Part shown: positions 42,971-51,800 of the stretch, piece after piece
Layout: each line of letters begins with the position of its first letter
How positions within the stretch are numbered: the stretch's first letter is position 1
Source: a virus
IMG/VR virus record: IMGVR_UViG_3300003886_000264
Coordinates: 1-51,902 of that record
Reading direction: 5' to 3' (one strand)
DNA length: 51,902 nucleotides
Notes under the pieces: model-generated
Told to the model about the DNA's origin: nothing
The model's input: the letters and a program-made list of their open reading frames with translations, nothing else
Databases searched by the model: none
Translations under genes and position numbers: made by a program

Positions 42971-43936
42971 ATGAGAACCGAAATGCAAAAAAAGACTGTA
43001 CAACTGCTTTCTGATTTATGGACAGCAGTTGCTAAAGAAAAACTAAAGTTTGAAAGTGGTGACTTACCACCAGCACCGAAAGAGGAGACTTATCTCCCTG
43101 ATGGTCTAAACGAAGAAGATTTTGGGTTCATCGTTGCATCTATTAAAGAGATTAAAAAACCTAAGAACTATCTTTGTATAATAAATAAAGGTAAGGTTAT
43201 AGCTAAAGATGAGATGCCTATCTTTTTTAATAAACAGTTAAAAGATTACTGCCGTAACGTTGCTTATGAAATGGAAGGGAGCTATCCTTTCAAGTTTACA
43301 TTCATACGCAGAGCAGATAAAGTTTTGAAGGGTCTGTCCCACTTGGGCTTTACACCTGAACATAAAGTCGCAATCTTTACTTTAAAAGAAAAAGGTAAAG
43401 ATAATATTAACCATATAGAAAAGGAGCAAAGTATGAACAAGATTAGAAGCATTGAGATTATCTATGCGGATGGTCGAAGAGTAACAAAACTAAAGCCCGA
43501 TACAGAGGCTTTAGATGAAATTTCAGAAAGTATAAAGAGTGAGATTATGCTTTCACAGGAACCACAGATAGACACTCACATAGTTTATAAAAGAGATTAC
43601 TTCAAAGCAGCACCGACCAATATCCACTCTGCTCTCTTAACCATTGATGACTTTTATAAGAATATGCGTATAAGACTCAAGAAACCACTTGAAGTGTCTT
43701 ATATGGTTGTCAATGCTGACGAACCTTATGCTGATAGAATTTTGCGTGAGATACTTATAGGAGAATCAATAAAATTAAATATTAGAAAGGGAACTGATGA
43801 AGATAAGGATAGTCCAGACACGGACACCCAAGCAGGGGGAAGACCTGAATCAAACATTAACAATGACAGTACCGAGCAAGATGAGCAACGTAATGGAGAA
43901 CCGGACTCTTCCACCCCCCCTCTTAATCTTGAATGA
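42971..43936 (+). CDS. Two-part unknown protein with internal start site, 321 aa
   Basis: I start at ATG 42971 (MRTEMQKKTVQLL). The site is weak; ATG 42983 is also possible. The first ~155 residues form an alpha/beta domain (DFGFIVASIKEIKKPKNYLC). At 43433 an in-frame ATG (MNKIRSIEIIYADGRRVTKL) has AAGGAG 7 nt upstream, so a shorter 167-aa product may be made from the same gene. The C-terminal ~45 residues are disordered, rich in Asp, Glu, Asn, Pro (DEDKDSPDTDTQAGGRPESN). No family is recognised. Confidence 0.55.
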   Translation: MRTEMQKKTVQLLSDLWTAVAKEKLKFESGDLPPAPKEETYLPDGLNEEDFGFIVASIKEIKKPKNYLCIINKGKVIAKDEMPIFFNKQLKDYCRNVAYEMEGSYPFKFTFIRRADKVLKGLSHLGFTPEHKVAIFTLKEKGKDNINHIEKEQSMNKIRSIEIIYADGRRVTKLKPDTEALDEISESIKSEIMLSQEPQIDTHIVYKRDYFKAAPTNIHSALLTIDDFYKNMRIRLKKPLEVSYMVVNADEPYADRILREILIGESIKLNIRKGTDEDKDSPDTDTQAGGRPESNINNDSTEQDEQRNGEPDSSTPPLNLE

Positions 43937-44036
43937 AAAAGGGGAAAGAATAGGGCGAGTTATAGAGCATAAAGGGCTTGTTTTGTCTTATGGTAAATTT
44001 TATCTTAAATTAGAAATAGATGAGGAAAAACTATGA
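43881..44036 (+). CDS. Small protein overlapping the previous gene, 51 aa
   Basis: Possible starts are ATG 43881 or ATG 43893, both inside the end of the preceding gene in another frame. The solid part is after that overlap: LLILNEKGERIGRVIEHKGL then VLSYGKFYLKLEIDEEKL, a beta-rich pattern that looks like a real protein. Its stop overlaps the next ATG. A start near the TTG at 43935 is also possible. Function unknown. Confidence 0.4.
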   Translation: MSNVMENRTLPPPLLILNEKGERIGRVIEHKGLVLSYGKFYLKLEIDEEKL

Positions 44037-44233
44037 GACTGCAGAATATGAGCAAAGAAGAACTCTTAGTAACTGCACAATATTTTATAGAGAATATTGA
44101 AAAATGTCAGAAAATTCTGGCAGACTATCTTTCACCTGAAGGAGTATCGGTATTACTTACAATGGATAAATTATTGGAAATACTTGATAGTGAGACACTT
44201 ATTAAATTTATAAAGGAAGTAAAAGAATCATGA
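44033..44233 (+). CDS. Small helical protein, 66 aa
   Basis: ATG at 44033 with GAGGAAA upstream. All-helical and acidic (MSKEELLVTAQYFIENIEKC; MDKLLEILDSETLIKFIKEV). Couples to the next gene by ATGA. Function unknown. Confidence 0.5.
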   Translation: MRLQNMSKEELLVTAQYFIENIEKCQKILADYLSPEGVSVLLTMDKLLEILDSETLIKFIKEVKES

Positions 44234-44628
44234 GTGATAAAGAAAGACTAAAAAAGATTTTTACTAAAGCAAAGTGGAGTCTTTCAGCGATATGGTTTAC
44301 GGAAGAAATAGCCAACCCCACCTTAATAAGAGGAATATTTCTTACACCTGAATTTGCTAAAGCGTTTTTTGGTGAAGAGTTAATCACGATGCGAAGAATG
44401 GCTCTTGATATGGGGCAAGGAACTCTTGAATGGAGCAAACTCTTAATAGCCGGTGTACCTTTTATCCATTCAAAAGATTATAAGCTCTCCGAGAATGCCC
44501 ACAGGGCTTTTTACTGTGACCAAATAGTAAACTTACGTGGTATAACGATAATGTATATGTGGCAGTACCACCTACAACAAATGGTACTTGAAGAAAATTT
44601 ACTTAAATATTTAGAAAGGTTTATATAA
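44230..44628 (+). CDS. Unknown protein, 132 aa
   Basis: ATG overlaps the previous stop. Mixed, with Trp residues and a Met-rich middle (ITMRRMALDMGQGTLEWSKL), probably globular and helical. The last gene but one of the plus unit; its stop overlaps the next ATG. Function unknown. Confidence 0.55.
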   Translation: MSDKERLKKIFTKAKWSLSAIWFTEEIANPTLIRGIFLTPEFAKAFFGEELITMRRMALDMGQGTLEWSKLLIAGVPFIHSKDYKLSENAHRAFYCDQIVNLRGITIMYMWQYHLQQMVLEENLLKYLERFI

Positions 44629-45293
44629 TGGGAAAAATAACTGAGATAAAAGTCAATCCAGGTGGTCAAGTAAGAGGCATAAGACTTAGTAATAATGAAA
44701 GACCAAGTCATATACTGGTAAATTTTACTAAGAAGAATATAGAAGCTATATTTGATGACCCTGATGGTACGGGGAACTTTTTCCGGTGGTTAATCCAGGA
44801 AGTTATTCCAAGTTTAACTTCACAAGAAAGTGGTTCTAATGATATTCCCTCAGCATCGAATATAATGAAAAATATACTTAATGGGGAAGAAGTAATAGTT
44901 TACTCTCCATTAGAACCTATTGAAGAAGGATTATTATCTACTGGACAAAGACCTGATTTTATTCTTGTCAAATTTACTAAAAAGGATATTAAGGAAGCAG
45001 TTTCTGACGGAGGTTATAGACTCTTTAGTTGGTTAGTTCGGAGGGTCTCAATGACTTTGCCATCAGAGTCTAAACCAAGAGTGCTACTGGAAAAGCCACC
45101 TTTAGGTATAATACCAAAAGAATTATGGTATGCGCAGAGACTAAATAACTTAAAAGAAGCGATACAAAGGAGACAAGAAAGAAAAGAAGGAGTTAGTTGT
45201 GCTGCTGAATATCTTGTATATTTACTTGCTGATACAGAACTTCTAAAGTTAGTAAAGGAGTATCAAGAAATGCTAAAGAGAATTGAAGAATAA
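44628..45293 (+). CDS. Protein with an internally duplicated ~45-aa domain, 221 aa
   Basis: Two copies align within the protein: RPSHILVNFTKKNIEAIFDD leading to FFRWLIQEVIPSLTSQES (~24-68), and RPDFILVKFTKKDIKEAVSD leading to LFSWLVRRVSMTLPSES (~108-150). The unit is RPxxILVxFTKKxI(x)n(F)xWLxxxV. The C-terminal ~70 residues are helical and basic (LNNLKEAIQRRQERKEGVSC). Last gene before the convergent terminator. Function unknown; the repeat suggests a pseudo-dimeric binding domain. Confidence 0.6.
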   Translation: MGKITEIKVNPGGQVRGIRLSNNERPSHILVNFTKKNIEAIFDDPDGTGNFFRWLIQEVIPSLTSQESGSNDIPSASNIMKNILNGEEVIVYSPLEPIEEGLLSTGQRPDFILVKFTKKDIKEAVSDGGYRLFSWLVRRVSMTLPSESKPRVLLEKPPLGIIPKELWYAQRLNNLKEAIQRRQERKEGVSCAAEYLVYLLADTELLKLVKEYQEMLKRIEE

Positions 45294-45305
45294 AGTAAAA
45301 AGGAA

Positions 45306-45335
45306 AGCGGGTAAGGGAGACGAAACTTACCCGCT
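45306..45335. terminator. Bidirectional terminator between convergent units
   Basis: Perfect 10-bp stem AGCGGGTAAG / CTTACCCGCT with a 10-nt loop, placed 13 nt after the last plus-strand stop and 14 nt beyond the end of the endolysin gene on the other strand. On the minus strand it is followed by TTCCTTTTTACTTT; on the plus strand by CCTTTAG, a weaker tail. It stops both units, certainly for the minus one. Confidence 0.85.
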
Positions 45336-45348
45336 CCTTTAGAAAGAA

Positions 45349-46002
45349 TTAAAAAGCTCTTGTTTTCACGTAAGCCCATTTAACCTTTCCATTGACCTTG
45401 CTCTCATTATAGACCTTACGCAATCTATAAAACCATCCTTTACCAAACTTCCAAAAAGTTCTACGAGTCTCATAAAATTCTTTAAGTTCAAATATATAAA
45501 GTTCATATAAATAACTTTCATTTAGTATCCTTTTTGAACGTTGTCCTTGTAATCCTACCCTGTAAGCTGCGCTTATTGTTCTATGCCCTAAGATTCCATC
45601 AACTTTAAGAAAAAATCCAAAGCTTATATTTATAACAACTTGCAATGCTTTAACTGCTCGTTTAGGGTCTGCGTTAATACCAAAGTCAAATACTTTAAAA
45701 GCTAAACTCTCATCAGTAAATTGGTCGTAATAAAGACTATAAAAGTTCTTGTGATAAAACTGAATCGTGTATTCAATAGCTTCTAAATATTTACCAGCTT
45801 TCCAATAACTCATAACAACTTCAAAGTCTTCTTCCCAATACTTGGAAGCTATCCCGAATATTGTCTTACCACCTATATCATCAGGGTCATTTGCTAAGAC
45901 ACCTTCATTTATAAGAGATGCTTGAATAAATCTTATAAATCGAGCAGAGTAATAAGAAGGGAAGCGATATGCTCCCTCCTTAAATAATTGTGCGACTATC
46001 AA
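45349..46002 (-). CDS. GH108-type endolysin (muramidase), 217 aa
   Basis: Starts at TTG 46002, overlapping the upstream stop (TTGA), with GAGGA 9 nt upstream. The N-terminal motif NEGVLANDPDDIGGKTIFGI (~32-51) is the GH108 N-acetylmuramidase signature EGG..DP.D.GG.T.(Y/F)GI, with Glu ~33 catalytic. The C-terminal half has the peptidoglycan-binding-3 pattern: ALQVVINISFGFFLKVDGIL then GHRTISAA. It degrades the cell wall for lysis. No signal peptide, so it needs a holin. The tail is basic. Confidence 0.88.
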   Translation of the reverse strand: MIVAQLFKEGAYRFPSYYSARFIRFIQASLINEGVLANDPDDIGGKTIFGIASKYWEEDFEVVMSYWKAGKYLEAIEYTIQFYHKNFYSLYYDQFTDESLAFKVFDFGINADPKRAVKALQVVINISFGFFLKVDGILGHRTISAAYRVGLQGQRSKRILNESYLYELYIFELKEFYETRRTFWKFGKGWFYRLRKVYNESKVNGKVKWAYVKTRAF

Positions 46003-46610
46003 TGTAGCAAGTCCTCAATTTCTTCTTTACTAATAGCCTTCCCTGCAATATTATCTTTATTTTCTTCTTCAATCTTTTCATCTGGAGACTGAATGTGAGG
46101 TGCTTTTGGTTTTACTAACGAGTTAAGTTCCATACCTAACCAATTGGTACAATCATAAAGACCAATAACAACTTGGTTAAGGAAAAGATTTCCATCTGAG
46201 TTAAGAGAAAAATGCCCACGAAGAGACTCTGCTCCTTTAACTACTACAGAAAGATCTTTGCGCTGTTGTTTAATATAGATTACTTCTTGTCCAATATGTA
46301 CAGTAGGTAACTCACCTGGATAAGTATCAGCTGGTGGTCTCACTTCACTGTTCTCCGGATTATAACCTTCAGGATAAGGGCTGTGAGTACCATAGATACC
46401 CAATAGCTTCCCCATATACATACGGGCTTTTTCAAGAGCTGTAATTGCCAGAGAAACATACCGTTGTGAAGCTGCATTATCAGCTTTATATTTTTCAAAG
46501 AATCGTATCCTTGCATCGAGAGCTACACGTGCAGTTGTTAACCACAAGCAAGATTTTTGCCCAGTAGTTAACTCCCCTTTTCCAGTAGCTAACTTTTCTT
46601 CCATTTCCAT
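45999..46610 (-). CDS. Acb2/Tad1-hairpin protein, 203 aa: predicted cyclic-nucleotide sponge
   Basis: ATG at 46610 with AAAGGAG upstream. Residues ~20-95 match the Acb2/Tad1 helical-hairpin pattern: TTARVALDARIRFFEKYKAD, then SLAITALEKARMYMGKLL (~53-70; compare S(L/A)A(I/L)TKLEEAxMWLGKAL), then PYPEGYNPENSEVRPPAD (~78-95). Acb2 of phages binds cyclic di/trinucleotides and blocks CBASS immunity; Tad1 binds Thoeris signals. This protein adds a beta-rich middle (~100-165) and a charged C-terminus (~165-203), making it about twice Acb2 length. It lies between a membrane protein and endolysin, in the late operon. Recognition is from memory of the family pattern. Confidence 0.72.
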   Translation of the reverse strand: MEMEEKLATGKGELTTGQKSCLWLTTARVALDARIRFFEKYKADNAASQRYVSLAITALEKARMYMGKLLGIYGTHSPYPEGYNPENSEVRPPADTYPGELPTVHIGQEVIYIKQQRKDLSVVVKGAESLRGHFSLNSDGNLFLNQVVIGLYDCTNWLGMELNSLVKPKAPHIQSPDEKIEEENKDNIAGKAISKEEIEDLLH

Positions 46611-46620
46611 AATATCTCCT

Positions 46621-46845
46621 TTACTTTTTCTTTAAATTAAATAATTTCTTGTATTCTTTACCATTATCTTTAGCATCAAGCGAGCCAAATAATATGGTAA
46701 GTACAGTACCTGCAATTGTTAAGGGGACAAGCCCTGTCATTGCACCAATTGAGGTAAGTCCTCCCCCAATAACAGCTATCCTCCGCCTGTTACCTTTTAC
46801 AAGGTTATTAGCAGAGGATAGTGCTTGTTTAATTATTTTCCACAT
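46621..46845 (-). CDS. Holin-like membrane protein, 74 aa
   Basis: Starts at 46845, overlapping the upstream stop (TAATG-type). N-terminal amphipathic basic stretch (KIIKQALSSANNLVKGNRRR), then a hydrophobic segment RIAVIGGGLTSIGAMTGLVP LTIAGTVLTILFG (~23-55) that can form one or two TM helices, then a Lys-rich tail. Small size, one hydrophobic segment and position near the endolysin fit a holin. Two other small membrane proteins lie nearby, so which is the holin is open. Confidence 0.55.
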   Translation of the reverse strand: MWKIIKQALSSANNLVKGNRRRIAVIGGGLTSIGAMTGLVPLTIAGTVLTILFGSLDAKDNGKEYKKLFNLKKK

Positions 46846-47288
46846 TATGTGGAGTCTTGTCCTATCGTTTCTTCTTGAGCTTCAACTATTGCTTTTCTAA
46901 ACTCATTCAACGCATACAAGGCATCGACACCCTTATCTACGACATTTTCTGCACCTACAGATATCTGTAGTTTCTCTGCAATGTTTGCCTTTAAGACCTC
47001 CTTCTCGATTGGGTCAACATCATTAGCTTGAGGAATAATATTTTCTTTACCCTCCCAAGCAGCATACATTAACGGCAAGTTATCAAGATAACCTGCTAAA
47101 CTGACCTTGTTAGAAATATCATTAGTGAACTCTGCAGCAAGCATTAGCGCATCATTCAAGTCATCAATTGGCAAGTGTGACATACCTACCTCCTTCGTTT
47201 GTTCGTTTTTAGCTTTGTTACTTAATTGTTCGGAGTTTCTAACTCCCTCTCTTCCCCTCACAAGTTCATCTGGCACGAGTTTTGCCAT
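46845..47288 (-). CDS. Unknown protein in lysis region, 147 aa
   Basis: ATG at 47288 (MAKLVPDELVRGREGVRNSE) with AAAGGAG upstream. Acidic, helical, without membrane segments (DLNDALMLAAEFTNDISNKV; KANIAEKLQISVGAENVVDK). An internal ATG at ~47183 preceded by AGGAGGTAGG (MSHLPIDDLNDALML) could also be used and would give a ~112-aa product. Located between holin-like genes. Function unknown. Confidence 0.55.
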   Translation of the reverse strand: MAKLVPDELVRGREGVRNSEQLSNKAKNEQTKEVGMSHLPIDDLNDALMLAAEFTNDISNKVSLAGYLDNLPLMYAAWEGKENIIPQANDVDPIEKEVLKANIAEKLQISVGAENVVDKGVDALYALNEFRKAIVEAQEETIGQDST

Positions 47289-47308
47289 ATCATCTCCTTT
47301 CTTTATTA

Positions 47309-47569
47309 TTAGTTATTTATCCTTCTGTCCATAGATTCTATCAGAGTCTTAACACCTTCTATGGCAGAAGTATTCTTTGAAAGTGTCTCATTAAATTTAA
47401 TACCTGAATGAATAAGTTCTCTATGTTGAGCTCCAGCTTGAGCTTTCCAATCATCTCTTTCTTTCCTATGTTGTCTTATCTCATACATAACGAAAGAAGC
47501 TAACCCAATTATTACTATCCCCGCTAAGCCATAGTATTCAATCAAGAAACTTGTAGGTTCTCCCATCAT
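47309..47569 (-). CDS. Small membrane protein with coiled coil, 86 aa (holin or spanin candidate)
   Basis: Two adjacent ATGs at 47569 and 47566 overlap the upstream stop; GGAAGAG is just upstream. One TM segment at ~8-28 (IEYYGLAGIVIIGLASFVMY) is followed by a charged coiled-coil region (EIRQHRKERDDWKAQAGAQH). This N-in single-TM plus coiled coil layout is common in BhlA-type holins and i-spanins. Position supports a lysis role. Confidence 0.55.
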   Translation of the reverse strand: MMGEPTSFLIEYYGLAGIVIIGLASFVMYEIRQHRKERDDWKAQAGAQHRELIHSGIKFNETLSKNTSAIEGVKTLIESMDRRINN

Positions 47570-47784
47570 TCTCTTCCTTTATTTGTAGCTGTTGGTAATT
47601 CACTAAAAGATTTTATAACTAACAAGCTATCTCGAACAGGTTGTACATATCCTTGTGGTGCTGTAGATGGAGCAACAGGTGCTGGTGTACTATTTAAGTA
47701 AGGATTTAAAGCATTAAGCAATAACGCCACAGCTGTTATTAGCCCACCTAACCCTGTAAGAATAGCTGTAATCTTTTTAGCCAT
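47566..47784 (-). CDS. Small membrane protein, 72 aa (lysis candidate)
   Basis: Begins MAKKITAILTGLGGLITAVA, a basic start and a TM helix (~5-25), then a Pro/Ala-rich linker (NSTPAPVAPSTAPQG) and a polar tail. One TM helix with a Pro-rich exterior part resembles i-spanin- or antiholin-type proteins, but no cysteine lipobox exists. It overlaps the next gene by 4 nt. Role inferred from the neighbours. Confidence 0.5.
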   Translation of the reverse strand: MAKKITAILTGLGGLITAVALLLNALNPYLNSTPAPVAPSTAPQGYVQPVRDSLLVIKSFSELPTATNKGRE

Positions 47785-47785
47785 T

Positions 47786-48523
47786 TTAAGTTATTGCCCA
47801 CTTAGTTTTTAAGAACGCTATAACTCTTTCAATTGTAATATCAGTATGCAACGCTTTAAAGAAAATCATCTCTGCGAAAGCTCCTCTCCACGCTTCTGCA
47901 CCACCATCATTATTCCAGATTGTGTTACCACTCCAGAATGCATCAATAAGAGTAGCAGTCCAACTTGCATTTATAACACTATTCTTAACAAGATTAAGCC
48001 AAACATCTAAAGCACCATCTCCAGTTACATTCTTTATACGTAAGACCCATACTTGAAAAGTACTGTTGTCAATTGCTCCAGATGGGTTAATGATAAGGTT
48101 TTGAGCTCCTCCATCTCGAGCTTGAGTATAGAATTGCCCAACACTGTCTATTTTAACTCTCCAAAGTCTATTCCCATTATTACCTGTTAAGTAAAAAACA
48201 GTTCTGTTACGTAAACCACTATCAGGTCTAACTACTAAGTATAAGGTAATGCCTGTATCAGTAACAGCAAAAGTTAATGACTTAGGTGTAGTATTACTTA
48301 TTATATTAGCAGAACCAACAGATTGATAATATGTAAGACCATTCTGTGTGCCAGGAGTTGGAGAAGTTCCAGCATCAAAATTCCATTTCTGCACACCAGC
48401 ACTTGACCAAGTAATGCCAGCCGACCATCCATCTTCTTTATAATGTTCATCGGGACTTAAGGTAGCGGGGTCAAGTGGTCCGAGACTTCCCGCTACCTTG
48501 TCCAGCAATGTTAATAAACTCAT
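47786..48523 (-). CDS. LamG/concanavalin-like virion protein, 245 aa
   Basis: ATG at 48523 overlaps the upstream stop. A long beta-rich sequence with typical LamG/Con-A jelly-roll features: TDTGITLYLVVRPDSGLRNR, RLWRVKIDSVGQFYTQARDG, then FQVWVLRIKNV, and near the end WRGAFAEMIFFKALHTD with a last ERVIAFLKTKW helix. This pattern (search for WRG.xAE(M/I)(I/L)xx...) is common in phage fibre and head-fibre proteins. Probably glycan binding on the virion. Confidence 0.68.
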   Translation of the reverse strand: MSLLTLLDKVAGSLGPLDPATLSPDEHYKEDGWSAGITWSSAGVQKWNFDAGTSPTPGTQNGLTYYQSVGSANIISNTTPKSLTFAVTDTGITLYLVVRPDSGLRNRTVFYLTGNNGNRLWRVKIDSVGQFYTQARDGGAQNLIINPSGAIDNSTFQVWVLRIKNVTGDGALDVWLNLVKNSVINASWTATLIDAFWSGNTIWNNDGGAEAWRGAFAEMIFFKALHTDITIERVIAFLKTKWAIT

Positions 48524-48870
48524 TATACTCCTCGTACTGCGAGTTTTATTACTTTAGCTCCTGATTGATTATCGGCAACTGCAAGCTGTATCCACTTTGT
48601 TCCTACCCATTCTGATGGGACAAGTGGTTCATAAGCTGCGATTGTGTTATCAATAGTAACTGACTTCGCTGAACCACCACTGTTAACTGGTACTAATGTT
48701 CCAGTTTTGCTATCTCTTGTATTAAAGACAATAGCTGTCGAAGCAGTAATTGCAGGATGGAAGAACCCGACAGGATAAACTCCATCCTCTAATTCTAATA
48801 CTTCTGAGACCTTAGTTCCATTAGGTATTGTAAGGTCAATATACGAAATTGCGCCTTCCGCTAAATTCAT
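48523..48870 (-). CDS. Small beta-rich virion protein, 115 aa
   Basis: ATG at 48870 overlaps the giant gene stop (TAATG); its own stop overlaps the LamG-like gene. Entirely beta-type, Thr/Val/Ala-rich, with YPVGFFHPAITASTAIVFNT and AAYEPLVPSEWVGTKWIQLA. Such proteins are frequent as minor virion or decoration proteins in podoviruses and siphoviruses. I cannot place it more exactly. Confidence 0.6.
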   Translation of the reverse strand: MNLAEGAISYIDLTIPNGTKVSEVLELEDGVYPVGFFHPAITASTAIVFNTRDSKTGTLVPVNSGGSAKSVTIDNTIAAYEPLVPSEWVGTKWIQLAVADNQSGAKVIKLAVRGV

Positions 48871-51800
48871 TATTTATTCCTCTCTTCTTTCTTTAATTGG
48901 TTAAGTAATCTCCTATAATCTCTCCTATACTCTAAATAAGATGCATAATTTTCTGGAGTTGGGTCTTTCTTATATCTCCGTCTCCAAGAATCAGCAAGTC
49001 GTTTATATCTTTTCATATCAGACTGTGTTTGTTTAAGTACAGCTTCTGAATAACCGATATATCTTCTAACATCCTCTCCCTCAATAACTCCTTTAGTAAT
49101 ACGTTTACCTGTACCATAAGGAATACCGACAAGCTTACTTGTACCACTGGCTATCTTATCGGCAAAGGATAAAACATTATCTATTGCAAAATCATCTTCT
49201 TCAATCATTTTACCAGCTTTTTCAAGTGCCTGTACAAGGTCTTCTGCTGTTTGTAAAACAGGAGTACCCTGAACTCCAAAGTGAAAATCTTTTTGAGCTG
49301 CAGCAAAGCCCGTTTGTAATAAATCTCCTATGACAAGAAGTCCATTTAGTGAACCAAGTACTGCAGCACGAAGTTGACGTTTATCATTAAAGTTAAAACC
49401 ATCAGCAACAAACTGAAAAAGCATAGGTAATACAAAATGTGCTATTGCAAGTTTCCTAATATTCTCAGACTTTATACCTTTACCTGATGCTAAGTCTCTA
49501 ACAGCTTCAGAAGTCAGACGATAATAAGCATTTGGAGCACTCTGGAACATAGTGAATAACTTACCAATAGAACCACTTTGCTGGATATAAGATAAATCTT
49601 CTACTCTTGCAGATTGCTGTGTTCTCTCAACTACTACTTCAAATTCTCTTAAAGCACGTTTGTGAGCTTGTTCTTCAGGTAATCCTTGTTTTAAGAACTT
49701 CGCTTTATTATACTTATAAACACTCCAACCTCCTACAAGAATTGCAGCTTTATCACCAAGTTTTGTTGATAACATAAGAAAATCACTTATAGAGCGAGCA
49801 CCAGCAAGTTGTGTACTAACCTTTTTACTAAGAGCATCTTGGACATCTCTATCCATAGCGCCAGCACTATATCTCGTCCTCATCATTTCACTATCCATAA
49901 GTATCTTAATAGCTTTTCTTGGGTTAGCTGCAAAATCACCTATACCAGCCAAAAATTGACTTGTAGGAATATTAACTCCCATAGCTGGTATAGAAGTTAA
50001 CTGCTTAACTGTGATTATAGGATTGCCACCGATAACAGCTCTTGTAAAATTACGTCTAAGTTTATCTAACAATTCATAGGACTTTGATTTTTCACTTCCA
50101 CCTCGAGCTAAGTTATCAACATAGAAATCTATTAAATCAAGCATTTTTTTACCATACTGTTGCTCTATTGTCATTCTAAAAGTTTTATCTCCGAAGACTG
50201 AACGCATTTCTCTTATAGGTTCTACCCAAGCTTTAAAATGTTCCATCTCGCCGATATGCTTTATTAAAGTTTTATCTCCATCAAGATATTTAAGTTCTGC
50301 TTTGCTATTAACACGCATAGATAAGTGTTTATTAACTACTGTAGCATACTGACTTCCACGTTGTAATAATGGATTATCAATAACTTCTTTAGTCGCTGAC
50401 CTCTCAATAGGTGAGTAGAACTTATTAAAAGGTAAATCAACTCCAAAGCGTTCTCTAAAAGCTTCATTAACTCCCTTGTAATATGTAGGATAAAACTCTT
50501 CTATCTGCCATTTAGCCCACTCTAATACTTTAGGTTTAAGAAATGTTTCTAACTGCTTTATTGTCTCTGGGTTATATCCCATCTCTTTGAATGTTGGGTC
50601 AAGTGTTGGATCTTTTAACTCTAACCATTTTTTATATCCTTCATTTTGACTTATCCGAAGTTCAACAAGCTCAGTAACTTCTTTGCCTTTTTCTCCTGTA
50701 GTCTCTTTAACAAACACACCAGTTTTGTCTTGACGTTTTCTATTCTCTTCTAATTCTTTAGCTAAAGGTCTTTTGTCTTTACCATATATCTCAGAAAGTT
50801 TATTCTCAATAGCTTCCTGAGTTACTCGTATTCCTCTATCTTGACTTTGGTTAGCAGTTTTAATTTGTTTCTTATAGAAGTACTCAGATAAGAAACTACT
50901 CTTCCCACTAACTTTATTAAGTAGATGTTCAAACCCAAGCATATTATTATCAAACTCACTTAGTCTCCTTAGAAAACCTGACTTTTCTACGTCATACCCT
51001 AACTCACGAGCTTTTGCTGTACTAACTGGAGCACCAATTTCCTTTATTGCTTTCTCTAATATAGCATTACGTCTTTTTAATCTTGCCTCTTCTTTAGCTT
51101 TACGCTTAGTCCTACCTGTTTCAATTATCTCTTTCAAACCTTCGTTAGCAAATTTAAGTTGCTCGCCCCTCATATCTTTAATAGCACCGAAGCGTCCAAG
51201 ATTCTCAAAGAGTGATTGCATCTCTAATTCATACTGACGGTCTGTCGCAGTTTTCTCAGGTTTAAGTTCCATCTCTCCAAGATTTTCTACAACCTTTTTC
51301 ATTAGTGCTTCTTTTTCTTTAGCATCTACACCAACAACTTTTCTAATATTATAAAGTTTAGTATGCTCATCAGCAGTCAATGTAGTACCAGTAAGTCTTC
51401 CTTTAATTTTCTTAGGTTTATACCTTTGTAATTTAGATACTATTGACTTAAACGTCTTACGTTCCCCTGCAGACATTTTGTTTTTTGGAGCAAAAATTTC
51501 ATCGGAAATCGTTTTTAATGAGGGCTCAATTTTACCCACTACATCAACACCCTCCACATTATCCGGTTTAGTGGTGGTACGTTTCTGGTTGTTTGGGGTT
51601 ATTTTTTCGGGGTTGTTAGGTTCGGTTTTACCGGATTCTCTCTTCCGTACATTGCTTACTATTTCTTTACTTACATCACCAATAAATCTTTGGTCATAGT
51701 ATACTCCTGAAGGAGCTATACTCCCTGAAGACTCAATTAAATCAAAGTTAAAATTCTTTGGAAGTTTGCCTTCATCCTGCAACCTTATAATCACGTCTGC

